Positions 26,632-34,526 of a stretch of 40,247 nt of DNA are shown here, piece by piece (positions within the stretch are counted from its first letter, which is position 1; each line of letters opens with the position of its first letter). The DNA comes from Nitratireductor aquibiodomus NL21 = JCM 21793 (GTDB lineage: Bacteria; Pseudomonadota; Alphaproteobacteria; Rhizobiales; Rhizobiaceae). The stretch is taken from assembly GCF_000615975.1 (NCBI RefSeq), contig NZ_BAMP01000034.1:1-40247 (forward strand), read 5' to 3'. The position numbers were made by a program, and so were the translations under genes. The notes under the pieces are model-generated. The model searched no databases. It was not told the DNA's origin and saw nothing but the letters and a program-made list of their open reading frames with translations.

Positions 26632-27312
26632 ATGGAAAGTGAATTCGTTCCGGTATCCAAGCGCGTCACCATACAGGATGGTGTGTACCAGCAGCTTCGT
26701 CATGCACTCATGGTCGGTCGCTTCGACCCGGGCCAGACGCTGACCATAGCATCGCTCGCTGACACCTTCGGCACCAGCCACATGCCGGTTCGAGAAGCTC
26801 TTCGTCGGTTGGCGGCCGAAAACGCACTTGAAATTGCGCCGAACGGATCTGCACGCGTTCCAGCCATCAGCAAGGCGCGGCTCGACGATCTTTGCCGCGC
26901 ACGCATCGCCATCGAAGGTCTCGCTGCAGAGCTTGCGGCCCCCAACACAAGCGACGCCGATATCAACGCGCTTGAAGAGTTGGTGAAGGCCCACGAGACC
27001 TCCAGTCACGAAGAGAGCATCTACACGATGCTGGTGAAGAACCAGGAATTTCACTTCACCCTTTATCAGGGCTCCGGTTCTGAAGTGCTGTTGCAACTGG
27101 CCGAGTCGCTATGGCTGCGCTTCGGCCCCTACATGCGCATGCTGACGCGCCACCTGGAGCCGACACTCCGCTCGCACGAGGGCGAAACATACACCCGCCA
27201 TCACCACGATGCGATCGCAGCGTTACGCCAGCGCGACGGAGCCGGTGTGCGTCAGGCAATCAGCGAAGACATCAAATCCACACAGACCCTGCTTCGCCCG
27301 CTTTGCGACTGA
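26632..27312 (+). CDS. GntR-family regulator, FadR/FCD type
   Basis: This 226-residue regulator has the GntR winged helix (about 10-75: VTIQDGVYQQLRHALMVGRF, LADTFGTSHMPVREALRRL). It continues with an FCD effector domain (about 85-215: DDLCRARIAIEGLAAELA, NQEFHFTLYQGSGSEVLLQL, HHDAIAALRQRDGAGVRQAI), where FCD regulators bind a metal and a small organic acid. I choose the ATG at 26632 because the upstream extension to 26539 is unlike family members. It precedes the PEP-mutase-family gene by 109 bases on the same strand and most likely controls it, or the operons around it. Confidence 0.88.
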   Translation: MESEFVPVSKRVTIQDGVYQQLRHALMVGRFDPGQTLTIASLADTFGTSHMPVREALRRLAAENALEIAPNGSARVPAISKARLDDLCRARIAIEGLAAELAAPNTSDADINALEELVKAHETSSHEESIYTMLVKNQEFHFTLYQGSGSEVLLQLAESLWLRFGPYMRMLTRHLEPTLRSHEGETYTRHHHDAIAALRQRDGAGVRQAISEDIKSTQTLLRPLCD

Positions 27313-27421
27313 AGTCGCATATTGACGACTGGCCCGCGCCGGAAGGCGCTTTGGAGCAAGCGCTTGGGGCCGGAACGTGAAAAACTGACGCCAAATCTAT
27401 TCCGCTACCCGGAGATTTGCC

Positions 27422-28186
27422 ATGAACCAGAATGACAAGGCCCGCACTTTCCACGCCCTGCATGTGAAGGGAGAGCCCCTCGTTCTCTATAACATCTGGG
27501 ATGCAGGTTCGGCAGCAGCGGTGGCGAGCGCGGGCGCGCAGGCTCTGGCCACGGGAAGCTGGTCGGTCGCCGCGGCCCATGGCTATGGCGACGGCGAGAA
27601 AATCCCGCTTGCGTATCTCGCCCAGGTGGCCGGGCGCATCGTGGAAACCGTGAACCTGCCCCTCTCTGTGGATTTCGAAGGCGCCTATGCCACTGACCCA
27701 CAGGGGGCGGCTGACAATGTCTCACGCATTCTCGACGCAGGCGCGGTGGGCATCAATTTCGAAGATCAGATCGTCGGTGGCGACGACCTGCATGAGATTG
27801 CCGATCAGGTGAAACGCATCTCCGCCATCCGCGCCATGGCGGAGAAACGGGGGATACCGCTCTTCATCAATGCGCGCACTGATTTGTTCCTCAAGGATAG
27901 CGACCGTGGCCGGCATCCAGCGCTGCTCGCCGAGGCGAAGGAGCGCGCCAGGGCCTTTGCCGATGCCGGTGCCAGTGGCTTCTTTGCCCCTGCACTGGTG
28001 GATGAAGCCCTGATCGAAGACCTTTGCGGCGCTTCCAGCCTGCCCGTCAACATCATGGCGATGAAGACTGCGCCGGATGCCGCGACACTCGGGCGGCTGG
28101 GCGTTGCCCGCATCAGCCACGGTCCCGGCCCCTACCGCGCTGCCATGGCGTGGCTCAAAGAGGCGGCGAGCGGGATTTACGGATAG
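27422..28186 (+). CDS. Isocitrate lyase / PEP mutase superfamily enzyme
   Basis: The 254-residue protein is a single TIM-barrel of the PEPM/ICL superfamily. It shows LVLYNIWDAGSAAAVASAGA, LPLSVDFEGAYATDP with metal-binding acids, AVGINFEDQIVGG, PLFINARTDLFL, and NIMAMKTAPDAATLGRLGVA. It lacks the KKCGH motif of true isocitrate and methylisocitrate lyases, so a C-C lyase or decarboxylase acting on a small 2-oxo or 2-hydroxy acid is more likely than either. An AGG-type ribosome site stands before the ATG. Its neighbour is an FCD-type regulator. The substrate cannot be told from the sequence. Confidence 0.82.
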   Translation: MNQNDKARTFHALHVKGEPLVLYNIWDAGSAAAVASAGAQALATGSWSVAAAHGYGDGEKIPLAYLAQVAGRIVETVNLPLSVDFEGAYATDPQGAADNVSRILDAGAVGINFEDQIVGGDDLHEIADQVKRISAIRAMAEKRGIPLFINARTDLFLKDSDRGRHPALLAEAKERARAFADAGASGFFAPALVDEALIEDLCGASSLPVNIMAMKTAPDAATLGRLGVARISHGPGPYRAAMAWLKEAASGIYG

Positions 28187-28243
28187 CGGACGGGTTTGCA
28201 CCGGGCGCTCTGGCGCCTGACGGCTTCAGAAGGACCAGACCGG

Positions 28244-29089
28244 TCAGTCTGCGGCAGGTGGCTTGTTCCAGTGGATGTGCTCCAGCGCCTGAATGCGGCC
28301 GCGCGCAGAATCCCAGTCCCTGTGTGTCACGCGATCAACAATCGCCTCCACCAGCGCCATCAGCACCACGCCGGAATCCCACGTGCGACCGGAATCGATC
28401 GCACAAGGCAGAACCACCTTGGCGTAGCGTGAGATCGGTGACAGCCAGCTATCGGTGATCAACACGATACGCGCCCTGCGCTCGCACAGAAGCTCGCTCA
28501 GATGGACAAGGTCGCGCTGGTAGCGGCGAATATCGAAGAGCACCACGACATCACCCGCCTTTACGTCAAGCAACTGATCATCCCACGTGGAGGTCTGGTC
28601 CTGAAACCGGCGCACATTGGGCCGCACAATCCGCAGATGCGCCGCCATATAGCGCGCGATGGCATCGCTGAAACGCCCTCCGAGCGTGTAGCAGGAGGCC
28701 TTCGGATCAGAGAGCAGCGCACAGGCCGCCTCAAACTCGCTTTCGGGTATGGCCTCGAGTGTCGCCTGAATGTTGGCGGTTGCGCGCGAAAAATAAGCGC
28801 CGAGCGCAGACCCATCCAGGCTGCGCGCGGCCGAACTGTCCCCCTTCTCAAGCGGTGAGAGCAGTTCCGCCTGGATTTCGGCGCGCAGCGCCCGCTGAAA
28901 TTCCGGATACCCGGAAAAGCCCAGCCGCGACACGAAGCGCAGAACGGTTGGGGCGCTGGTGCCGGCAAGGCCGGCAAATTCGGCAACGGTCGACAGGCCA
29001 CTGCTTGGATAGTTGGCAAGAAACGTGTGTGCCACCTTGCGCTCGGCATCGGTCATCTGACCGAGTGCCCCGTGAACCTGCTCTTTCAT
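28244..29089 (-). CDS. RpiR/MurR-family regulator with SIS domain
   Basis: The 281-residue protein has an RpiR-type helix-turn-helix (about 1-75: MTDAERKVAHTFLANYPSSG, LAGTSAPTVLRFVSRLGFSG). A SIS domain follows (about 115-250: CYTLGGRFSDAIARYMAAHL, AGDVVVLFDIRRYQRDLVHL, IVLITDSWLSPIS). SIS domains usually bind phosphosugars, but regulators of this kind in alphaproteobacteria also control amino-acid and amine genes. I choose ATG 29089 over the longer frame to 29164, whose added residues run into the promoter. It faces the TRAP/gamma-glutamyl operon and is its probable regulator. Confidence 0.88.
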   Translation of the reverse strand: MKEQVHGALGQMTDAERKVAHTFLANYPSSGLSTVAEFAGLAGTSAPTVLRFVSRLGFSGYPEFQRALRAEIQAELLSPLEKGDSSAARSLDGSALGAYFSRATANIQATLEAIPESEFEAACALLSDPKASCYTLGGRFSDAIARYMAAHLRIVRPNVRRFQDQTSTWDDQLLDVKAGDVVVLFDIRRYQRDLVHLSELLCERRARIVLITDSWLSPISRYAKVVLPCAIDSGRTWDSGVVLMALVEAIVDRVTHRDWDSARGRIQALEHIHWNKPPAAD

Positions 29090-29247
29090 TCCCAAACGCG
29101 TCTCTCCCGCCAATCCGGATTTCGATCCGTAACAAAAATTACACGATTGACAAAATTGCGGCAATGCTAATCATTATTACAAATCTGCTGCACGATGACC
29201 TTTCACCGGGAAGATGACAGGGGCAAGCAGATCCACAGGGAGGTTTG
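29090..29247. promoter_or_regulatory. Divergent control region of rpiR and the TRAP/gamma-glutamyl operon
   Basis: A perfect TTGACA (29147-29152) points rightward. Directly behind it lies an 11-base palindrome, ATTGC-g-GCAAT (29155-29165), where a regulator could block or aid the promoter. The -10 is unclear: CATTAT at 29172-29177 has a 19-base spacing. A second small inverted repeat, GTAAc-aaaa-aTTAC, lies at about 29129-29142. AGGGAGG (29238-29244) is the ribosome site of the first operon gene. Confidence 0.5.
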
Positions 29248-30048
29248 ATGGCCAGGGCGCTGCTTGTTCCATCCGATGGAGAGCCGTTCCAGATAGAACG
29301 CATCGACGGGCAATCGCCCGTCATTCTGGTATGCGAACACGCATCGCGCACCATTCCCCGTTCGCTCTCGACACTCGGTGCGAAGCCGGACACGCTGACA
29401 AGCCACGCCGCCTGGGACATCGGCGCACTGGCGACGGCACAAAAGCTCTCGGCTCTGCTCGACGCTCCGCTCATCCACCAGCGTTTCTCGCGCCTTGTCT
29501 ACGATTGCAACCGTCCGCCAGAGGCGCCCGACGCCATTCCGGAGATGAGCGAAGTCCATGCAATCCCCGGCAACCGCAATCTGCCGGACGAAGCGCGACA
29601 ACAGCGTATCGCGGAAATCTACGAACCCTTTCGCCAGGCGCTCGCGGACCTTGTCGCAGCGCGCACCGGTCCGGCGAAACAGCCGGTTATTGTCACGATC
29701 CATTCTTTCACGCGGGTTTATTTCGGGATTGCTCGCCATCGCGCAATCGGCCTTCTGCACGATCGCGACAGGCGGTTGGCGGATGCCATGCTGCAGCTTG
29801 CCGAGAATGAGGGCATCACCAACGCGATGCGCAATTACCCCTATGGGCCCGATGACGGTGTCACGCACACGCTGCGCCTTCATGCCGTTCAGCACGGTCT
29901 GCTCAACGTCATGATCGAATACTGCAGCGACCTGATCGACACCGAACCGGGGCAAGACGAATGGGCCGGGCGCACGGCAAGACTGCTTGAAGCAGCGCTG
30001 CAGCGCTTTCACATCGACATACACGCAGCCGGACCGGAACAAGCCTGA
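29248..30048 (+). CDS. N-formylglutamate amidohydrolase-family protein
   Basis: The 266-residue protein belongs to the zinc amidohydrolase family that includes N-formylglutamate deformylase (HutG type). Marks are VILVCEHASRTIPRSL (His31 in CEHAS), HAAWDIGALATA, FSRLVYDCNRPP, and VTIHSFTRVYFG with a second His. The family hydrolyses amides on glutamate and similar acids. No histidine-degradation gene is near. Instead it leads an operon with a glutamine-synthetase-like ligase and two dehydrogenases, so cleavage of a gamma-glutamyl amide is a more fitting role here; that role is inference. The start is ATG 29248 with AGGGAGG four bases upstream. Confidence 0.82.
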   Translation: MARALLVPSDGEPFQIERIDGQSPVILVCEHASRTIPRSLSTLGAKPDTLTSHAAWDIGALATAQKLSALLDAPLIHQRFSRLVYDCNRPPEAPDAIPEMSEVHAIPGNRNLPDEARQQRIAEIYEPFRQALADLVAARTGPAKQPVIVTIHSFTRVYFGIARHRAIGLLHDRDRRLADAMLQLAENEGITNAMRNYPYGPDDGVTHTLRLHAVQHGLLNVMIEYCSDLIDTEPGQDEWAGRTARLLEAALQRFHIDIHAAGPEQA

Positions 30049-30113
30049 CAAGAAAAGGCCGGCGCAGAACCAGAGCGGGAAAACAGGGGAACAAAAATGG
30101 GAGACGGGAACCG

Positions 30114-30623
30114 ATGCCGAACGCCATAAGGCGCTATGTCCGTCTGATCGACCGGACAAATCATTATGTCGGTCTGGTGGTCATGTACATGATCTTCCTG
30201 ATGATCGGCATCCTGCTCTATTCGTCGATCATGAAGACCGTGGCCATTCCGCCTCTTTGGACACTGGAAATGGCGCAGTTCGCCATGGTTGCCTACTACA
30301 TGGTCGGCGGCGGCTGGGCACTGCAGAATGACGCGCATGTGCGCATGGACCTGATCTATGCCCGATGGTCGCCCCGCACGAAGGCGCTTGTCGATTCCAT
30401 CACCGTTCTGTTCCTGATCTTCTATCTCTCGCTTCTGCTCTATGGCGGTTTTTCCTCCACCTCCTATGCGTTGAAATACGGTGAGACCAGCTATTCGGCC
30501 TGGTCGCCCTACATGGCGCCGATCAAGATCATCATGTGCATCGGCATCGCGCTGACGCTGCTTCAGGCGATAGCCCAGCTCTTCAAAGATATCGCGCACG
30601 CACGCGGGGAGGAGCTGTCATGA
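30114..30623 (+). CDS. dctQ: TRAP transporter small permease subunit (DctQ)
   Basis: This 169-residue protein has the four membrane helices of DctQ subunits: about 20-40 (GLVVMYMIFLMIGILLYSSI), 52-68, 92-115 (SITVLFLIFYLSLLLYGG) and 135-158. WTLEMAQFAMVAYYMVGGGW with HVRMDLIYARWS is the family signature between the second and third helices. It supports the large permease in sodium-driven uptake. Its stop overlaps the start of dctM (ATGA). It lies 65 bases behind the amidohydrolase gene. Confidence 0.92.
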   Translation: MPNAIRRYVRLIDRTNHYVGLVVMYMIFLMIGILLYSSIMKTVAIPPLWTLEMAQFAMVAYYMVGGGWALQNDAHVRMDLIYARWSPRTKALVDSITVLFLIFYLSLLLYGGFSSTSYALKYGETSYSAWSPYMAPIKIIMCIGIALTLLQAIAQLFKDIAHARGEELS

Positions 30624-31942
30624 GCTATGAACTGACAGCAATCCTCATGTTCACCGGCATGATGGGGCTGCTCCTGACAGGACAGCGCGTCTTCGGGGCC
30701 ATCGGTTTCATTGCGGTGGCCTTCGCGCTTCTGCTTTGGGGCACGGGCGGTTCCGAGATCGCCTTCTCCGCCGCCATGAAGCTGATGAAATGGTACGCGC
30801 TGCTGACGCTGCCGCTCTTTATCTATATGGGCTACATGCTGTCGGAATCGGGCATTGCCGACGATCTCTACAAGATGTTCCATGTGTGGTTCGGCCCGGT
30901 GCGCGGCGGGCTTGCCATCGGAACGATTGCCCTCATGGTGGTTATCTCCGCCATGAACGGCCTCTCCGTCGCCGGCATGGCCATCGGCGCGACAATCGCT
31001 CTGCCGGAACTACTCAGACGCGGCTACGACAAGATCATGGTGACCGGCGTCATTCAGGCAGGCTCATCGCTTGGCATTCTCGTCCCGCCCAGCGTGGTGC
31101 TGGTGCTTTACGCCATGATCGCGCGCCAGCCGGTCGGCCAGCTCTGGCTTGCAGGCGTGTTTCCGGGCTTGCTCATGGCCGGGCTCTTCATTCTCTACAT
31201 CGCGGTCCGGTGCTGGCTGCAGCCCAATCTCGGGCCGGTTCTTCCTTCCGAAGAGCGCCGCATCCCCATGTCGGAAAAGCTCAAGCTCCTGTCGGCCGGC
31301 ATTCTGCCCTTCATGATCTTCTTCCTGATGACCGGGCTTTTCGTCATGGGCGTCACCAGCCTTGTCGAAAGCTCCGCCATCGGCGCGGTTTCGGCGACCG
31401 CCGCCGCCGCTATCCGTGGCCGGCTCACGTTGAAGGTGATCCACGACACGGTGCGCAAGACGCTTTCCGTCTCGTGCATGTTCATGTGGATCATCCTGGC
31501 CGCGCTGTGCTTCGGCGCGGTGTTTGACGGTCTGGGTGCCGTCAGGGCCATCGAGGGATTCTTCTTGGATCAGCTCGGCCTGTCGCCGTGGGAAGTGCTG
31601 ATCCTGATGCAGCTTTCCTATCTCATCATGGGCATGTTTTTGGACGACACGGCGATGCTCGTCATCGTCGCCCCGCTCTATGTGCCGCTCGTCAAGCTGC
31701 TTGGTTTCGACCTCATCTGGTACGGCGTGCTCTACACGATCACCTGCCAGATCGCCTACATGACCCCGCCCTTCGGCTACAATCTGTTCCTGATGCGGGC
31801 CATGGCGCCGCCGGAAATCAAGCTCGGAGACATATACCGGTCCATTATTCCGTTCGTTGCGGTGATGGTATTCGCGCTCATCATCGTGATGGTCTTTCCT
31901 CAGATCGCACTTTGGCTCCCGGAGCATGTCTATGCGCGCTGA
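30620..31942 (+). CDS. dctM: TRAP transporter large permease subunit (DctM)
   Basis: The 440-residue membrane protein has about 12 hydrophobic segments, beginning MSYELTAILMFTGMMGLLLT. Conserved DctM stretches are visible: SGIADDLYKMFHVWFGPVRG, MNGLSVAGMAIGATIALPEL, VTGVIQAGSSLGILVPPSVV, MGMFLDDTAMLVIVAPLYVP and CQIAYMTPPFGYNLFLMRAM. It forms the transport core. The ATG at 30620 overlaps the dctQ stop. Behind it are 91 bases before dctP, including an AAGGAGGTGA (31955-31964) with no start codon at a useful distance. Confidence 0.94.
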   Translation: MSYELTAILMFTGMMGLLLTGQRVFGAIGFIAVAFALLLWGTGGSEIAFSAAMKLMKWYALLTLPLFIYMGYMLSESGIADDLYKMFHVWFGPVRGGLAIGTIALMVVISAMNGLSVAGMAIGATIALPELLRRGYDKIMVTGVIQAGSSLGILVPPSVVLVLYAMIARQPVGQLWLAGVFPGLLMAGLFILYIAVRCWLQPNLGPVLPSEERRIPMSEKLKLLSAGILPFMIFFLMTGLFVMGVTSLVESSAIGAVSATAAAAIRGRLTLKVIHDTVRKTLSVSCMFMWIILAALCFGAVFDGLGAVRAIEGFFLDQLGLSPWEVLILMQLSYLIMGMFLDDTAMLVIVAPLYVPLVKLLGFDLIWYGVLYTITCQIAYMTPPFGYNLFLMRAMAPPEIKLGDIYRSIIPFVAVMVFALIIVMVFPQIALWLPEHVYAR

Positions 31943-32033
31943 AACCGCACAACCAAGGAGGTGACGACCAGAACAAGCCTGCGGCAATGCCCGGCAACAA
32001 CGACCGGGACAACAACCAGAGGAGTGAACGAAG

Positions 32034-33086
32034 ATGCAAAACAGACGCGACTTTCTGAAGAAAGCGGGCATGGCATCGGCGGCAGCAGCCGGAACCACGG
32101 CCCTTGCAACGCCCTATGTTCATGCGCAAAGCCCGATCCGCTGGCGGCTGCAGACCTATGCCGGAGCGGCCCTTGCCGAACATGTGGTCAAACCGGCCAT
32201 CGACGCCTTCAACAAGGCGGCCAATGGCGAGATGGAAATCGAGCTCTACTATGCCGACCAGCTCGTACCGACGGGTGAGCTTTTCCGCGCCATGCAGAAC
32301 GGCACGATCGACGCCGTGCAATCGGACGACGATTCCATGGCAGCGCCGGTCGATGTGTCGGTCTTCGGCGGCTATTTCCCCTTTGCCACGCGCTATTCGC
32401 TCGATGTGCAGGCGCTCTTCTACAAGCATGGCCTGGCCGAGATATGGGAAGAAGCCTACGGCGAGGTCGAAGGCGTTACATGGCTTTCGGCGGGTTCATG
32501 GGACCCCTGCCACTTCAACACCAAGGAACCCATCAAGAGCCTTGAAGATCTCAAGGGCAAGCGTGTCTTCACCTTCCCGACAGCCGGCAAGTTCCTCTCC
32601 CGCTTCGGTGTCGTTCCCGTCACCCTGCCCTGGGAAGACGTGGAAGTGGCCGTGCAGACGGGCGAGCTCGACGGCATCGCCTGGTCGGGCATCACCGAGG
32701 ATTACACGGTGGGCTGGGCCGACGTGACGCCCTATCTGCTCACCAACAATATCTGCGGTGCCTGGGTTGGCTCCTTCTTCGCCAATTCCGACCGCTGGAA
32801 CGAGGTGCCGGATCATCTCAAACAGCTCTTCCGGCTGGCGATGGATTCCTCGCACTATTACCGCCTGCACTGGTATTGGGCCGGCGAAGCGGACCTGCGC
32901 GTCAACGGAGGCAAGATGGAACTCACCACCATTCCCGACGCCGAATGGGCGACCGTGGAAGCGGAGGCGGAAAAATTCTGGGACGAGATCGCTGCCGAAG
33001 GCGGCCGCAAGGAGCGAGTGGTTCAAATCCTGCGCAACTACCGTTCCCTCATGCAGAAAGCCGGTCCGCCCTATCGCTACGGCTGA
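32034..33086 (+). CDS. dctP: TRAP transporter substrate-binding protein (DctP), atypical ligand site
   Basis: The 350-residue protein has a twin-arginine-like signal (NRRDFLKK at 3-10, hydrophobic core, cleavage near A31 in YVHAQS). The DctP fold follows, with GELFRAMQNGTIDAVQS, EDLKGKRVFTFPTAGKFLSR and ELDGIAWSGITEDYTVGWAD. In most TRAP binders the DLKG-x-K-x-R stretch supplies an arginine that holds the ligand carboxylate. By eye that position is Phe179 here, so the usual clamp appears to be missing, and a ligand without a carboxylate, such as an amine, is plausible. Folding before Tat export would also fit the signal. A strong hairpin behind the gene separates it from the enzyme genes. Confidence 0.9.
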   Translation: MQNRRDFLKKAGMASAAAAGTTALATPYVHAQSPIRWRLQTYAGAALAEHVVKPAIDAFNKAANGEMEIELYYADQLVPTGELFRAMQNGTIDAVQSDDDSMAAPVDVSVFGGYFPFATRYSLDVQALFYKHGLAEIWEEAYGEVEGVTWLSAGSWDPCHFNTKEPIKSLEDLKGKRVFTFPTAGKFLSRFGVVPVTLPWEDVEVAVQTGELDGIAWSGITEDYTVGWADVTPYLLTNNICGAWVGSFFANSDRWNEVPDHLKQLFRLAMDSSHYYRLHWYWAGEADLRVNGGKMELTTIPDAEWATVEAEAEKFWDEIAAEGGRKERVVQILRNYRSLMQKAGPPYRYG

Positions 33087-33101
33087 TCCGAAAAAGACAC
33101 A

Positions 33102-33127
33102 TGGCCCCGGTCCTATTGCCGGGGCCA
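33102..33127 (+). terminator. Intercistronic hairpin between dctP and the ligase gene
   Basis: TGGCCCCGG (33102-33110) and CCGGGGCCA (33119-33127) form a perfect nine-base stem with an eight-base loop, 15 bases behind the dctP stop. No T-run follows. It probably stabilises dctP mRNA or lowers read-through into the enzyme genes, the same layout as behind the sugar-binding gene at 22524-22552. Confidence 0.65.
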
Positions 33128-33157
33128 AACCCAAAAACCACCGACAGGACGAATTGA

Positions 33158-34525
33158 ATGGCGGGCAAACTGACTTTGGAAAGCCTCAAGGCGGCAGCGG
33201 AAGCCGGTGAGATCGACACGGTGCTCGTCGCGCTGGTCGATATGCAGGGGCGCCTGATGGGCAAGCGTTTCCATGTGGATTTCTTCCTCGAAAGCGCGTT
33301 TGAGGAAACCCATAGCTGCAACTACCTGCTCGCCACCGACATGGAGATGTTCACAGTCGAGGGCTATTGCGCGACGAGCTGGTCGGCGGGCTATGGCGAC
33401 TACACGATGAAGCCGGACCTCTCGACCATGCGCCGCATTCCCTGGCTGGAAGGCACGGCACTGGTTCTGTGCGACGTGCTCGACCACCACACGCATGACG
33501 ACGTGCCCCATTCGCCGCGCGCCATCCTGAAAAAACAGGTCGCGCGGCTGGAAGCCATGGGCATGAAGGCGATGATGGCCTCGGAACTGGAGTTCTTCCT
33601 CTTCCGCGACACATTCGAGGAAGCCGCCGCCAAGGGCTATCGCGGACTGGAGCGCATCAGCACCTACAATGAGGATTACCACATCTTCCAGACAACCAAG
33701 GAGGAGGATGTGATGCGGGCGATCCGCAACGGCCTCAACGGCGCGGATGTGCCGGTGGAAAACTCCAAGGGCGAGGCCGATGCGGGGCAGGCGGAGATCA
33801 ACGTCCGCTACACCGATGCGCTCACCATGGCCGACCGCCACGCCATCGTGAAAAACGGCTGCAAGGAAATGGCCTGGAAAGCCGGTCGCGCCATCAGCTT
33901 CATGGCCAAGTGGGACGACAAGGCCGCCGGCAGTTCCTCGCACGTCCATCAATCGCTATGGACGCTCGACGGCAAGCCGCTCTTCTTCGACCCTTCGGGC
34001 GAACACGGCATGTCGGAGATGATGAAACATTATATGGCAGGCCTACTCGCCCATGCCGGCGAAATCACCTATTTCCTCGCGCCCTACATCAATTCCTACA
34101 AGCGCTTTGCGGCCGGCACCTTCGCCCCCACCAAGGCGATCTGGTCGTTCGACAACCGCACGGCGGGCTACCGCGTCTGCGGTGAGGACACAAAAGCAGT
34201 GCGCGTGGAATGCCGGGTCGGCGGCGCCGACCTGAACCCCTATCTTGCCTTCGCGGCCCTGATCGCGGCAGGCATTGATGGCATCGAAAACAAGAGAGAG
34301 CTGGAGCCGGCCTTTGTCGGCGACGCGTATGAGGGCGAAGGGATCCGCGAGATCCCCAAAACCCTGCGCGATGCCGCCACCGCGCTCGACGGTTCAAAAA
34401 TGCTGCGTGCGGCCTTTGGTGACGACGTTGTCGATCACTATGTCCACGCAGCCCGCTGGGAACAATCCGAATATGACCGCCGCGTCACCGACTGGGAGGT
34501 CAGGCGCGGTTTTGAGAGAGCATGA
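33158..34525 (+). CDS. Glutamine-synthetase-like gamma-glutamyl-amine ligase
   Basis: The 455-residue protein has the glutamine-synthetase catalytic core: metal-binding ASELEFFLF (E143, E145), GEADAGQAEINVRY (E206, E213), GSSSHVHQS (H262, H264), NSYKRFAAGTFAPT, and FDNRTAGYRV (R334, R339). The N-terminal DTVLVALVDMQGRLMGKRF is that of the GlnA-like amine-ligase branch (PuuA, GlnA3/4, GMAS, IpuC) and not of the housekeeping enzyme, whose adenylylation region I do not see. Such ligases join glutamate to an amine using ATP. Neighbouring aldehyde and alcohol dehydrogenases suggest that the amine carries a hydroxyl group. Which amine it uses is not determined by the sequence. Confidence 0.88.
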   Translation: MAGKLTLESLKAAAEAGEIDTVLVALVDMQGRLMGKRFHVDFFLESAFEETHSCNYLLATDMEMFTVEGYCATSWSAGYGDYTMKPDLSTMRRIPWLEGTALVLCDVLDHHTHDDVPHSPRAILKKQVARLEAMGMKAMMASELEFFLFRDTFEEAAAKGYRGLERISTYNEDYHIFQTTKEEDVMRAIRNGLNGADVPVENSKGEADAGQAEINVRYTDALTMADRHAIVKNGCKEMAWKAGRAISFMAKWDDKAAGSSSHVHQSLWTLDGKPLFFDPSGEHGMSEMMKHYMAGLLAHAGEITYFLAPYINSYKRFAAGTFAPTKAIWSFDNRTAGYRVCGEDTKAVRVECRVGGADLNPYLAFAALIAAGIDGIENKRELEPAFVGDAYEGEGIREIPKTLRDAATALDGSKMLRAAFGDDVVDHYVHAARWEQSEYDRRVTDWEVRRGFERA

Positions 34526-34526
34526 C

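Noticed and set aside
31955..32058. A strong Shine-Dalgarno-like AAGGAGGTGA behind dctM and a 23-codon frame (ATG 31987) running into dctP
   Set aside because: The spacing of about 22 bases is too large and the peptide has low complexity; dctP has its own good ribosome site.
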